Origin: Flavobacterium salmonis | GTDB lineage: Bacteria; Bacteroidota; Bacteroidia; Flavobacteriales; Flavobacteriaceae | Reading direction: 5' to 3' | DNA: 64,000 nucleotides | Assembly: GCF_903819435.1 (NCBI RefSeq) | Contig: NZ_CAIJDP010000082.1 | Span: 1 to 64,000, forward strand | In this document: in pieces, positions 1 through 7,815 of the stretch | How positions within the stretch are numbered: position 1 is the stretch's first letter | Layout of the letters: each line of letters starts with the position of its first letter | The notes under the pieces: model-generated | Databases searched by the model: none | Seen by the model: only the letters and a program-made list of their open reading frames with translations | Told to the model about the DNA's origin: nothing | Made by a program: the position numbers and the translations under genes

Positions 1-147
1 TCCTTAATAAACGCTGATCTTTTAAATCCTTAAATTGTCTGTCTTCCAAAATTTGGCTTTTTCAAATATAAACATTTTTGTGTCCAGACGGTAGGATAGC
101 AGTGGAAATCCTTTTTTACCTGGGTTCGGCACAAAAGATTGCAGCGT

Positions 148-380
148 ATAACGTTTTGTATTCTCCATTTAATAAAACGATGATCCTGTTCAACAATATT
201 GTTTAAATATTTACATTATCGAATCTTTATCTTCGAAAAATAAGGCTTATTATAAACCTTTATAGGTCCTGTGTTACAACCACTTTTATCAATATTAATT
301 GCTTTCGGCTTACTATTATTTTTGATTGCTTTAATTTAAAAAGATTAGGCACTCATCCTCTCTTCCTCTGGTCAACAAAT
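148..380 (-). pseudogene. Degenerate IS6-family transposase remnant
   Basis: On the minus strand this stretch aligns base for base, with many substitutions, to the central and C-terminal part of the transposase in the IS copies at 3082-3853 and 25574-26354. Shared blocks include the reverse complement of the YLNNIVEQDH-coding segment. Stops and indels break every frame and neither terminal repeat is recognisable. It is the oldest-looking of six relatives in the window. Confidence 0.75.
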
Positions 381-464
381 AATGCAGGCTTACTCGCTTG
401 GACTGCTAAATATTGCAAGACTGCACGACTTCGACAAAGGTTTGGTTCTTTCTACAGCATTACT

Positions 465-502
465 ATTTTGTTTAATTAAAAATGATTTATGTTAAACAAA
501 AT
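465..502. promoter_or_regulatory. 11-bp perfect inverted repeat upstream of folE (operator candidate)
   Basis: ATTTTGTTTAA (465-475) and its exact reverse complement TTAAACAAAAT (492-502) are separated by 16 bp. The pair lies directly upstream of a TAnnTTTG box and 33 bp before the folE start. The same left half and a degenerate right half at the same 16-bp spacing precede the FAD oxidoreductase (2918-2955). Arm length and spacing suit a dimeric regulator. Naming a MerR-type light/B12 regulator (LitR/CarH) would be inference only. Confidence 0.6.
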
Positions 503-504
503 TG

Positions 505-512
505 TAGCTTTG
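505..512 (+). promoter_or_regulatory. Bacteroidota -7 box for folE
   Basis: TAGCTTTG matches the Bacteroidota -7 consensus TAnnTTTG, 24 bp before the folE ATG and just downstream of the inverted repeat. A regulator bound to the repeat would cover the -33 region. No convincing TTG -33 element is visible at the usual spacing, which would fit a promoter that needs an activator. Confidence 0.5.
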
Positions 513-535
513 CAGTATAGTGATAAAACAATATA

Positions 536-1216
536 ATGAAAGACATACACCAGGAAACAGAGTTCTTTTCTAATGATACAGCGATAACAGGTCAGGGTCT
601 TATCAATTCTAACGTCGCTACGCCGATTAGAGAAGATGCTTTTGCCGTTTCCAATGAGGAAAAAAAGAGCAGGATTGCAGTGCTTTTTAAAGAAATCATG
701 GAAGTAATAGGGCTTGACCTGAGCGACGACTCCCTTCGGGGAACACCTCAAAGGGTAGCAAAAATGTATATCGAAGAGATATTCTCCGGGCTTGATCCTG
801 CCAATAAGCCTGCAAGCACACTCTTTTTGAATACCTACTCCTACAACCAGATGCTCATCGAAAAGAATATTACTTTATATTCATATTGTGAACATCATTT
901 CGTACCTATTATGGGCAAGGTACATGTAGCCTATATATCTTCAGGAAAGGTCATAGGCTTATCCAAGCTCAATAGAATCGTTCAGTATTTTGGCAGGCGA
1001 CCTCAGGTACAGGAGCGCCTGACCAACCAGATCGGCGCTGAACTTTCTTCTGTACTTGAGACCGATGATATTGCTGTGATTATTGAGGCAAAACACCTTT
1101 GTGTCTGCTCGCGGGGTGTTGCTGATGACGCCTCCTCTACCACTACCGTTTATTATGGCGGTCGCTTAAGTGCTGCCGATAAAATTGCAGAGCTGCACAA
1201 TTACCTGTTCCGCTAG
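536..1216 (+). CDS. folE: GTP cyclohydrolase I
   Basis: The 226-residue protein should convert GTP to 7,8-dihydroneopterin triphosphate, the first step of tetrahydrofolate and pterin synthesis, in the cytoplasm. The zinc and active-site motifs are present: Cys118-Glu-His120-His121 in YCEHHFVPIMGK, and His187-x-Cys189 in KHLCVCSRGV, followed by the ASSTTT loop. The length matches bacterial FolE with a roughly 40-residue extra N terminus. No other folate gene is adjacent; the divergent neighbour is an FAD oxidoreductase with the same upstream motif. In many bacteria an extra folE sits in light- or stress-induced sets with photolyases and FAD enzymes, so this may be such a copy rather than the housekeeping one (inference). 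Confidence 0.95.
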   Translation: MKDIHQETEFFSNDTAITGQGLINSNVATPIREDAFAVSNEEKKSRIAVLFKEIMEVIGLDLSDDSLRGTPQRVAKMYIEEIFSGLDPANKPASTLFLNTYSYNQMLIEKNITLYSYCEHHFVPIMGKVHVAYISSGKVIGLSKLNRIVQYFGRRPQVQERLTNQIGAELSSVLETDDIAVIIEAKHLCVCSRGVADDASSTTTVYYGGRLSAADKIAELHNYLFR

Positions 1217-1278
1217 GTCGCTGTTGTGGTATTCCTTCCTGTATTTTATAAGGCTGTAGTAGGTAGTAAGAAATAAGC

Positions 1279-1470
1279 GTGTATCAAAATTTCATCATTG
1301 CTATTTTGAAATCACGTACAACATGGTCGCTTGCGGTATTATCTCTCATGATTTACCGAACAAGTTCAGGAATGTGGACTTACGCTGTTTTTACAATATC
1401 GCTGATTTTGCAAGCGTGGTTGCTTAAGGTGCAGATTTTTAAAATCTTTTGCAGGATCCCCGTATCGTAA
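1279..1470 (+). CDS. Possible small membrane protein (63 aa, GTG start)
   Basis: A short reading frame begins with GTG 62 bp after folE. It contains one clear hydrophobic segment (about residues 32-50) and basic residues near the end. No family was recognised and there is no strong ribosome binding site, so it may be fortuitous. It is the only candidate in the 444-bp gap between folE and the FAD oxidoreductase; the rest of the gap (1471-1660) shows nothing else clear. Confidence 0.22.
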   Translation: MYQNFIIAILKSRTTWSLAVLSLMIYRTSSGMWTYAVFTISLILQAWLLKVQIFKIFCRIPVS

Positions 1471-1660
1471 AGCCTAAAATTCGCACTGGTACGGATAGGC
1501 TACAGAATCAAATACCTTTTTTTCCAATACTTATTGCATAGACCTTTATACCAATAAGGTATTCAATATCTTTTATGGTAAAAATGTTCTTTATGTTGTC
1601 CATCTGCTTGTGAAAATTATTAAACAAACTTACTATTTTCTAACATATGGCACCCCATAG

Positions 1661-2917
1661 CTATCTCCGCTTACCCACGACTGACCTATGGTGCTCTATC
1701 AGGGCATTCGCCGCGTCCTCTCCGGATAGTAGCGCAGCATTTAGGGAACCGTTGGCCAGCATATCACCTGCAAGGAAAATCCCGTCGGAGACTGTTACAT
1801 TCTTTGGTCTGTACGACACATCTATTATATCGGGTAACGCCCTTGGGATATGATATAGCCTTACAAACCTAAGATTGGTAAATCCGCAGTGCTTCAGCAG
1901 TTCCCCTTGTACTTTTTCAATTAGTTCCTTATCTTCCAAAGCGTGTTCTTTTACAATGGTTACCGACAGCATCACCTCGTTATCCTTCTGATTAGAGACC
2001 CTTTGGGCGTAGGAGAGGGTATTAATGATTGCGTCAGGATCCGGTATCAGCCCGATCAGTTGGTGGTTATCTGCGGGATGCGCTGCCTTGAAGTATAACG
2101 TTGTGCATTTTTTCCACAAGATCACCTCAGTGTGGTATCCGGACAGCACTTTGTCCGAATTCGTGGCAAGGATAATGTAATCTGCCTCAAGAACCTCACC
2201 GTTTTCGAGGTGTATACGCCTGTTATCCTGTTCGATTTTAACCACCGTTGTGCTTGTCCTGATTGCCGATCTTGTCAAGGGTCTGGCAAGCGCTTGTGCA
2301 ACGTCGTGTATGCCATTTGCCGGTAGGGCTGCTTTCCCCTGGCTAAACATCTTATAAATGAATTCGAACATTCTTGAAGAAGTGGATAGCTTGTCTTCCA
2401 GATAGATGCCTGTGAAGAACGGCATGAAAAAATTCTCAATTATAACAGGGCTGAAGCCATACGCTTTAAGGTACTCAAGGGTTGAAATTTCGGGGGCCTC
2501 GAATATTGCGTTGATTGTCTTTCCTTTAAGATACCTTGTAAGGCGGTATACCAGGAATTTATCCTTTACGGAAGCAGCAGGCGACAGTAAGGTTTTCAGC
2601 AGCATTGACGGCTGCCGTAAAGGGTCTCCCAGTAGAGATTGTCTGCCGCCGTTGAAAATCACAGCCCCTGGCTGGAAATAGGCAAGATTCAGGCTAGCAA
2701 GATCAACATACTTGTTTACAGCGGGATAAGCGGTCAAAAATACCTGAAAACCATGATCAAGGGCATATCCTTCGACGATGTCGGTCTGTAGCCGTCCACC
2801 AATTTTTTTCTCAGCTTCCAACACTGTGGACGAATAGCCATTATCTTCAAGTACCCTTGCCGCAGCCAAGCCGCCTGCTCCCGCGCCTATGATATATACA
2901 TATGGATTTTTAAGCAT
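1661..2917 (-). CDS. FAD-dependent oxidoreductase, phytoene desaturase/protoporphyrinogen oxidase-like
   Basis: The 418-residue flavoprotein opens with a Rossmann FAD-binding motif (YIIGAGAGGLAAARVLE, about residues 8-24), then the E-x6-GGR segment (EAEKKIGGRLQT) and the GFQVFLTAYP motif common in phytoene-desaturase-like oxidoreductases. The C terminus carries the second FAD contact (GIFLAGDMLANGSLNAALLSG). There is no signal peptide, so it should be cytoplasmic or membrane-associated. The substrate cannot be read from the sequence. Its start codon abuts the operator-like repeat also found before folE, so the two genes probably share a regulator although transcribed convergently across a 444-bp gap. 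Confidence 0.88.
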   Translation of the reverse strand: MLKNPYVYIIGAGAGGLAAARVLEDNGYSSTVLEAEKKIGGRLQTDIVEGYALDHGFQVFLTAYPAVNKYVDLASLNLAYFQPGAVIFNGGRQSLLGDPLRQPSMLLKTLLSPAASVKDKFLVYRLTRYLKGKTINAIFEAPEISTLEYLKAYGFSPVIIENFFMPFFTGIYLEDKLSTSSRMFEFIYKMFSQGKAALPANGIHDVAQALARPLTRSAIRTSTTVVKIEQDNRRIHLENGEVLEADYIILATNSDKVLSGYHTEVILWKKCTTLYFKAAHPADNHQLIGLIPDPDAIINTLSYAQRVSNQKDNEVMLSVTIVKEHALEDKELIEKVQGELLKHCGFTNLRFVRLYHIPRALPDIIDVSYRPKNVTVSDGIFLAGDMLANGSLNAALLSGEDAANALIEHHRSVVGKRR

Positions 2918-2955
2918 ATTTTGTTTAATCTAAATCGGTTATAGCAAAACAAAAA
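2918..2955. promoter_or_regulatory. Operator-like repeat upstream of the FAD oxidoreductase
   Basis: ATTTTGTTTAA at 2918-2928 is identical to the left arm of the folE repeat. After the same 16-bp spacer, 2945-2955 matches the right arm at 8 of 11 positions. On the minus strand a TATTTTTG sequence (2950-2957) fits the -7 consensus, so the repeat would overlap the transcription start and the 5' leader of the oxidoreductase gene. Confidence 0.55.
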
Positions 2956-3081
2956 TACAATTTTAAAACGTTTGATTGCCATTAAATAATTTAATAGATC
3001 GTGAACCTTATTATGGCGGTCAGAATGTAGTGAAGTGAGAACAAAAGACGAATTTTATATTGATTTTTGCAAGTGAAAAGA

Positions 3082-3853
3082 GTTCTGTCGCATCTGTCAG
3101 AATCAAATATAAGTTTTAAAATGATTTAAAAGTTAGCCAGCCAATTTACAGAATGATCTAAACATAGTTATCCCTGGTCCAACCATTTGATTCTTTCTCA
3201 GCATATGCACAACTTCAATTCCGCTTAACGTCCGTTTGGCCGATTCGAAACTTTTAAAACCTAATCCGTTTTGGATGCGCCATTTGATAAAACGATGATC
3301 CTGTTCTACAATATTGTTGAGATATTTACACTGCCAGATTTTAATCTTTGAAAATGAAAGCTTGTTATAAACTTTAATCGCTGCAGTATTAGAACCGCTT
3401 TTATCAATGTTTATTACTCTTGGTCTGCAGTTGTTACTAATTGCTTTAATTAGAAAAGACTGAGCGCTCATTCTATGTCTTTTTCTGGTCAAAAGAAAGT
3501 CTACTGTATTGCCTGATTTATCAACACCCGATATAAATAACACCAAATACCTTTTACTTTGATATAGGTCTCATCCAATCTCCAGCTCGCCCCCACTCTG
3601 CCTTTTCTATTCTTCATCTCTGAGTAAAGCAAAGGTGTAAACTTATAAACCCAACGCTGAATCGTGGCATGATCCACAAGCACTCCTCTAATCTTCATTA
3701 TTTCTTCAACATCCCGGTAACTAAGTGTAAATCTTAATTTGAAATATACTGCCTGAAGAATTATGTATTTTGGATAACAATGTCCTTTCGTATTCATTTT
3801 TTCAAGGGTTTAAAATTCTAAAGATAAAAGTTATTCCCAGATGCGACAGAACC
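3082..3853 (-). mobile_element. IS6-family insertion sequence, inactive copy
   Basis: The element is bounded by inverted repeats GTTCTGTCGCATCTG (3082-3096) and its reverse complement (3838-3852). It is about 770 bp long with one transposase gene on the minus strand. No 8-bp target duplication is evident at the flanks, as expected after recombination or long decay. The inner sequence is closely related to the intact copy at 25574-26354. Confidence 0.9.
3133..3797 (-). pseudogene. Frameshifted IS6-family transposase
   Basis: Translation begins at 3797 with the N-terminal helix-turn-helix part and the first catalytic Asp (WRLDETYIKVKG). Near 3530 a one-base deletion relative to the intact copy shifts the frame. 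The second catalytic Asp (NIDKSGSN) and Glu (NNIVEQDHRFIKW) continue in another frame down to 3133. Both halves are well conserved, so the inactivation is recent. Confidence 0.9.
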
Positions 3854-4055
3854 GTTTATCGTGCCTTGCGAAGTTTGGTATTTAATTGCTGTTGAAAGGA
3901 ATATTAGCCTCACTGTTAAATTTTCTCTCTCTGATGTTAAATATCAGTACATCCCCGCAGACTCCAACTTGTTTAGCTATATTTGTAATAGACACCGCAG
4001 CAATTTGCGCTATCATTTTTCAAAGGGATATAATTTTCAGATTTTTTGCCGAAGA

Positions 4056-4087
4056 TTGCCAAAAATGTTGTTAATTTATATACTTTG
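4056..4087 (+). promoter_or_regulatory. Probable promoter of the beta-helix protein gene
   Basis: A TTG (4056-4058) and a TATACTTTG sequence (4079-4087) approximate the Bacteroidota -33/-7 pair with about 20 bp between them, 46 bp before the start codon. The -7 box deviates by one inserted base from TAnnTTTG, so this is only a candidate. Confidence 0.4.
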
Positions 4088-4133
4088 TTTTCTGGATGTC
4101 TAAAGACCATATAATACCTAATAGCCCCAAACT

Positions 4134-5423
4134 ATGAAAAAAATTACTCTAATTATTTGCCTGCTGCTGACAGCTGCCGGGGCAAGTGCACAACAGGAAA
4201 AAGGAATTATAGGATACAGCAACTGGCTGGATAACTGGACAGAATTCAAGCCTCAAAAGGTCGAGTCCAAAGATGCAAATCAAATCTTAGCTGGAAATAT
4301 TACTGAAAATACAAAACTGCTGAAAAGAAATGTATATATACTTCAAGGAAATGTATATGTAACTAATAATGCCGTGCTCACTATTGAGCCTGGTACAGTA
4401 ATTATTGGAGATGCTGTTTCAAAAGGTACTCTTGTAATCACAAAAGGGGCTCAAATTATGGCAGCAGGACAGGAAACTGACCCTATTGTATTTACCTCAA
4501 ACCAAAGTATGAAAAAAGCAGGTGATTGGGGAGGCGTAGTAATTCTTGGTGATGCTCCAATAAATAAATTTGGCAATGCTGGTTCTTACAGCATGGATCT
4601 TGATCCGGCGCTTACTATATACGGAGGAAACAACCCAGCTTCAAATTCAGGAGTATTAAAGTATGTACGAATTGAATTTGCCGGTAAAAAAGTAAAAGGA
4701 ATGGATTCTTTTAATGGATTGACTATTGCAGGAGTGGGCAATAAAACCATTTTGGAGAATATCATGGTAAGTTACTCGGGCGGTGATTCATTTGCTTTTT
4801 ATGGAGGTGATGTGAACACGGCTCAATTAGTATCCTACAAATCTATTAATGATGATTTTAAATTTACACAGGGAATCCAATGCCGATTATTTAATTCATT
4901 AGCGGTGAGATCATCTTATTTATCGAGCAATAAAGATGGATCCAGATGTCTGGAGGTTAGAACATATGAAAAGAAAAACGAAACTGACTTCACCAAAAAA
5001 GCCACATTCGTTAGTGCTTCAAACATGACAATGCTAAACGACAGCGAAAATATTACAGCAGACATTCAGGCAGGTTTAGTTAAAGAAGCTGTGTATATTG
5101 CTGAAAATGCATCTTTGGAATTAAAAAGAAGCGTAGTTTCTGGTTTTAATCCTGCAGTGCTTATAGACAGCAAAACTGAAATCAATGAGGTTAATCTGAA
5201 AAAAATCAAATTTGAAGAGATGTTCTTTAATCAATGCAGCGGCAATATCTTTACAGAAAACAAGGCTGACAATACAGATTTAGAAAACTGGTACGGTAAC
5301 AGCATCTTTTTTAATGTTTATTCCCAGACAGATAACAAAGAGACTTTTGTTGATATATCTAATCCAAAGAGACCTGATTACAGACTTCAGTTAGGAAAAA
5401 TTACTGCCTCAAGCGGTAAATAG
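4134..5423 (+). CDS. Secreted parallel beta-helix protein
   Basis: The 429-residue protein starts with a signal peptide (MKKITLIICLLLTAAGASAQ), so it is exported. The segment from about residue 60 (VYILQGNVYVTNNAVLTIEP, then GTVIIGD, KGTLVITKGAQI, DPIVFTSN) is typical of right-handed beta-helix proteins in Bacteroidota. Repeated short strands continue to about residue 370. No catalytic residues, lipobox or clear T9SS C-terminal domain were recognised, so the function is unknown; sugar or surface binding would be guesses. It stands alone, with its own promoter candidate and a strong terminator 30 bp downstream. The broken IS lies upstream and may have cut it off from former neighbours. Confidence 0.75.
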   Translation: MKKITLIICLLLTAAGASAQQEKGIIGYSNWLDNWTEFKPQKVESKDANQILAGNITENTKLLKRNVYILQGNVYVTNNAVLTIEPGTVIIGDAVSKGTLVITKGAQIMAAGQETDPIVFTSNQSMKKAGDWGGVVILGDAPINKFGNAGSYSMDLDPALTIYGGNNPASNSGVLKYVRIEFAGKKVKGMDSFNGLTIAGVGNKTILENIMVSYSGGDSFAFYGGDVNTAQLVSYKSINDDFKFTQGIQCRLFNSLAVRSSYLSSNKDGSRCLEVRTYEKKNETDFTKKATFVSASNMTMLNDSENITADIQAGLVKEAVYIAENASLELKRSVVSGFNPAVLIDSKTEINEVNLKKIKFEEMFFNQCSGNIFTENKADNTDLENWYGNSIFFNVYSQTDNKETFVDISNPKRPDYRLQLGKITASSGK

Positions 5424-5453
5424 ATCAAGATTATTTCGCATAAAAACTAATAT

Positions 5454-5494
5454 AAAAGGAAACAGAGTTTACTCGCTGTTTCCTTTTTTTATTT
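5454..5494 (+). terminator. Rho-independent terminator of the beta-helix gene
   Basis: AAAGGAAACAG (5455-5465) pairs with CTGTTTCCTTT (5476-5486) around a 10-base loop and is followed by a T run. It lies about 30 bp after the stop codon. Confidence 0.85.
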
Positions 5495-5614
5495 AGAATT
5501 CTTTTTAAAATTCAGTCTGGTGTGTGAATGGATGGCAAGGTATTTTTAAAAACTGAACTATCATTAATTTCACTGATATTAAAGGTGGTGCCGGGATAAA
5601 TCATCTGATATAAA

Positions 5615-5646
5615 AAATCGGAGCAGGATTACTCCAGCCCCGATTT
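5615..5646. terminator. Hairpin, terminator-like
   Basis: AAATCGG (5615-5621) pairs with CCGATTT (5640-5646), with GGAG/CTCC extending an inner stem. A-rich sequence precedes it and a modest T-rich tract follows. No gene ends close by on either strand. Confidence 0.45.
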
Positions 5647-5866
5647 AATTTATAGTTTCAATTTATTTAGTTTTTTGGCATTACCTAAAAAACTTCAATC
5701 AGTGTCTGATAAACTAAGCCATTTTCCTTCCATTATCTTAAAAGATTTTTGGTACTAATAATACTTTTAATCTCAGTGATTTAAAAACTGGTATCTGTTT
5801 TTTTGCTTAAACGGAAATGCTAAAATCAATCAGCATTATTAAGCAATAGTAAATAATTAGTTTAAA

Positions 5867-5908
5867 GAAAATGCCCTTTCAATTACAAGGGCATTTTCTT
5901 TTTTTTTA
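5867..5908. terminator. Strong terminator hairpin
   Basis: GAAAATGCCCTT pairs with AAGGGCATTTTC around a short loop and is followed by eight or more T on the plus strand. A plus-strand transcript ending here has no coding gene upstream after 5423. On the minus strand it would end the decayed lysine-rich gene. Confidence 0.7.
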
Positions 5909-5914
5909 TTCTTT

Positions 5915-6200
5915 TTTTGATTTCGGTTTTTTTGCCTTCTTTGTAACATTTTTTTTGCTTTAACTTTATCTTTTGCTTTCTTTATTAGCTACCTGCTTTT
6001 TTCTCTTTTACCTTTTCATTTTTCTTAGCTAATTGCTTTTTTTTCTTTCATCTTTTCTTTCATCTTTTTAGTCTTAGATTTCCTCTCTTTTTCTTCAAAT
6101 GCTCTACTATTTCCTTAGAAAATTCTGGCTAAATCAACTTCACTCTTTTCTGCTTCTTTTATATCGAAAGTTGTTTTTTTAGTTTCCTTTTTAACACAAA
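5915..6200 (-). pseudogene. Decayed lysine-rich protein gene
   Basis: Read on the minus strand, the stretch is a run of AAA/AAG, GAA and GCA codons giving Lys/Glu/Ala-rich peptides such as KEAEKSEVDLARIF and KKAKKPKSKKE. Stops and single-base indels break it into pieces. The composition resembles the lysine-rich histone-H1-like or low-complexity proteins of Flavobacteria. No intact start or frame remains, so it is called a remnant, with moderate doubt because low-complexity DNA can mimic such frames. Confidence 0.4.
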
Positions 6201-6509
6201 AAAAATCCAAAATCAGTCAGTCAAAAAAATATAAAGAGATTTATTTTTATTTATTTAACTTCTTAATAAACTTCACATTATGTATTTTTTCACTAATTTA
6301 TTTTAACTTTGTTTGAGTATTTTTTTTAGATTTAAAATATTTTTCAGTCAATTTATAAAGGCTTCTATTCTGAGTTCTTTTATTAATTAAATTAAAAATC
6401 AGCACTTATTAAAATTTGACAACGATACTGCACTAAATTAATAAATAATAGGTGGATGATATAAAATTATTTAGTAAGTTCTTGTCCAATCAAAATTAAA
6501 CAAATACTT

Positions 6510-6674
6510 ATGGAAATCAACTGGTTTATATTGTCTGTAGTAATCTTTTTCGCTCTTGTATTAATTTTTAAATTAGTAAAGCAAAACAAAAAAGATGAAA
6601 AAAAATTAGAGGAAGATTTAAACTACTCAAAGAAATCTGAGGAAATAGAACTCAATGACGAAAAGGAAATGTGA
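6510..6674 (+). CDS. Small single-pass membrane protein (54 aa)
   Basis: This short frame encodes an N-terminal transmembrane helix (about residues 4-22, WFILSVVIFFALVLIFKLV). A basic patch (KQNKKDEKK) and an acidic tail (EEIELNDEKE) follow. The layout of helix, Lys-rich turn, acidic cytoplasmic tail is common among short conserved Flavobacterium proteins of unknown function. It starts at ATG and ends at TGA with no overlap with other genes. Function unknown. Confidence 0.6.
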   Translation: MEINWFILSVVIFFALVLIFKLVKQNKKDEKKLEEDLNYSKKSEEIELNDEKEM

Positions 6675-6827
6675 TGTCAATTAAAAAAAAGACCACATTT
6701 GAATATGAAAAAAAATAGCGTTTAAGGCAGTTGGTTAAACATCTAACTCAGTCTCTTATTTTTGTTTTCATATACATAGTCAAAAACATCTCCTGTAAAA
6801 AATTGCTTTTCTATTATATATATTCTT

Positions 6828-7658
6828 TTAATAACTCAATTCTACATAAACAGGCAAATGGTCGGATGGATATCTTAAATCTTTTGAATCACTTAAAACA
6901 GCAAATTTTTCTACTTTAAAACCAGCATCTTTAGATATAAAAATATAATCCAGCAATCGTGTTACGGGTTCATTATACTTAAAACCGTTAAAAGTTCCAG
7001 AAGGACCAAAAGGTAGTATTTTTGAAATTGCTCTGGTATCTTTCATTTCTTTCTTTAGAAGAAAAATGCCCTCTGATTCAGGCTCTGAATTTAAATCTCC
7101 AGTAAAAATGACCGAATAATTTTTAGTATTCACTTCTTTAATTTTAGCAAGAATAAGTTTTATGCCATTTATTTTTGCCTGTGCACCAACATGATCTAAA
7201 TGCGTATTGAAAACCCAGAAAAGCTGCTTTGTTTTTAGATCTTTAAACAAAGCATACGTGCAGACTCTTTTATATGCCGCATCCCAACCCAAAGAAATTT
7301 CACCGGGTGTTTCTGAAAGCCAAAAAGTGTTATTTAAAAGCATTTTTAAACGCTCTTTCTTATAAAAAATAGTAGAGGATTCCCCTTTTCCAACACCCTC
7401 TCTTCCTATACCAACACAACTATATTGAGAAAGCCTGTTTGCAATATCACTTACCTGATTTGGTGCCGCTTCCTGAATTCCAAATACATCGGGATTATAA
7501 AACTCAATTTGCGATGTAAAAAAATCTTTGCGGTGGCTCCAGTCATTATCGCCATCAACTGTAAGGTCTACACGGATGTTGTAGCTCATTATTTTTAAAT
7601 TCTGTCCATTGATTTGCATGGCCAAAAGAATCACTATCAAAAATTGTACTCTTCTCAT
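6828..7658 (-). CDS. Secreted endonuclease/exonuclease/phosphatase (EEP) family phosphodiesterase
   Basis: The 276-residue protein has a signal peptide (about residues 1-18, ending INGQ) and a complete EEP fold. Visible metal and catalytic motifs in order are MSYNIR (Asn27), GIQEA (Glu63), FNTHLDH, FTGDLNSEP and the C-terminal YPSDHLPVYVEL. EEP enzymes hydrolyse phosphoester bonds of nucleic acids, phosphoinositides or sphingomyelin; the substrate here is not identifiable. It follows the SusC/SusD pair in the same direction but after a strong terminator, so it is at the end of that locus. In this context a role in releasing phosphate or nucleosides outside the cytoplasm is likely (inference). 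Confidence 0.88.
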   Translation of the reverse strand: MRRVQFLIVILLAMQINGQNLKIMSYNIRVDLTVDGDNDWSHRKDFFTSQIEFYNPDVFGIQEAAPNQVSDIANRLSQYSCVGIGREGVGKGESSTIFYKKERLKMLLNNTFWLSETPGEISLGWDAAYKRVCTYALFKDLKTKQLFWVFNTHLDHVGAQAKINGIKLILAKIKEVNTKNYSVIFTGDLNSEPESEGIFLLKKEMKDTRAISKILPFGPSGTFNGFKYNEPVTRLLDYIFISKDAGFKVEKFAVLSDSKDLRYPSDHLPVYVELSY

Positions 7659-7736
7659 AACTTTATTTTTATTCTGTATTGAATTGATTTATTTTTAAAT
7701 CTTTAAAATTGATTTCTTATTTTCTATTATTTGCCA

Positions 7737-7775
7737 ATAAAAACGCTGCTCTAATTATAAAGAGCAGCGTTAAAA
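7737..7775 (-). terminator. Terminator between susD-like gene and the EEP gene
   Basis: AACGCTGCTCT (7742-7752) pairs with AGAGCAGCGTT (7761-7771) around an eight-base loop. On the minus strand it is followed by TTTT. It should end most transcripts after the SusD-like gene and lower expression of the downstream phosphodiesterase. Confidence 0.8.
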
Positions 7776-7815
7776 AAAATAAAAAAACAAAACTAAAAAT
7801 CAATATATCTTTTTG

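Larger units (their letters stand above)
5495..6509. other. 1-kb stretch without intact genes
   Basis: Apart from two hairpins (5615-5646 and 5867-5908) and a decayed lysine-rich frame on the minus strand (about 5915-6200), the sequence is very AT-rich with many stops in all frames. No tRNA or known RNA was recognised. A hairpin-bounded transcript between the two terminators would be a possible small RNA, but no promoter stands out. Confidence 0.5.

Noticed and set aside
3861..4103. Overlapping plus-strand frames of 62-80 codons upstream of the beta-helix gene
   Set aside because: They overlap each other in different frames, show no family features and contain the promoter region of the next gene.
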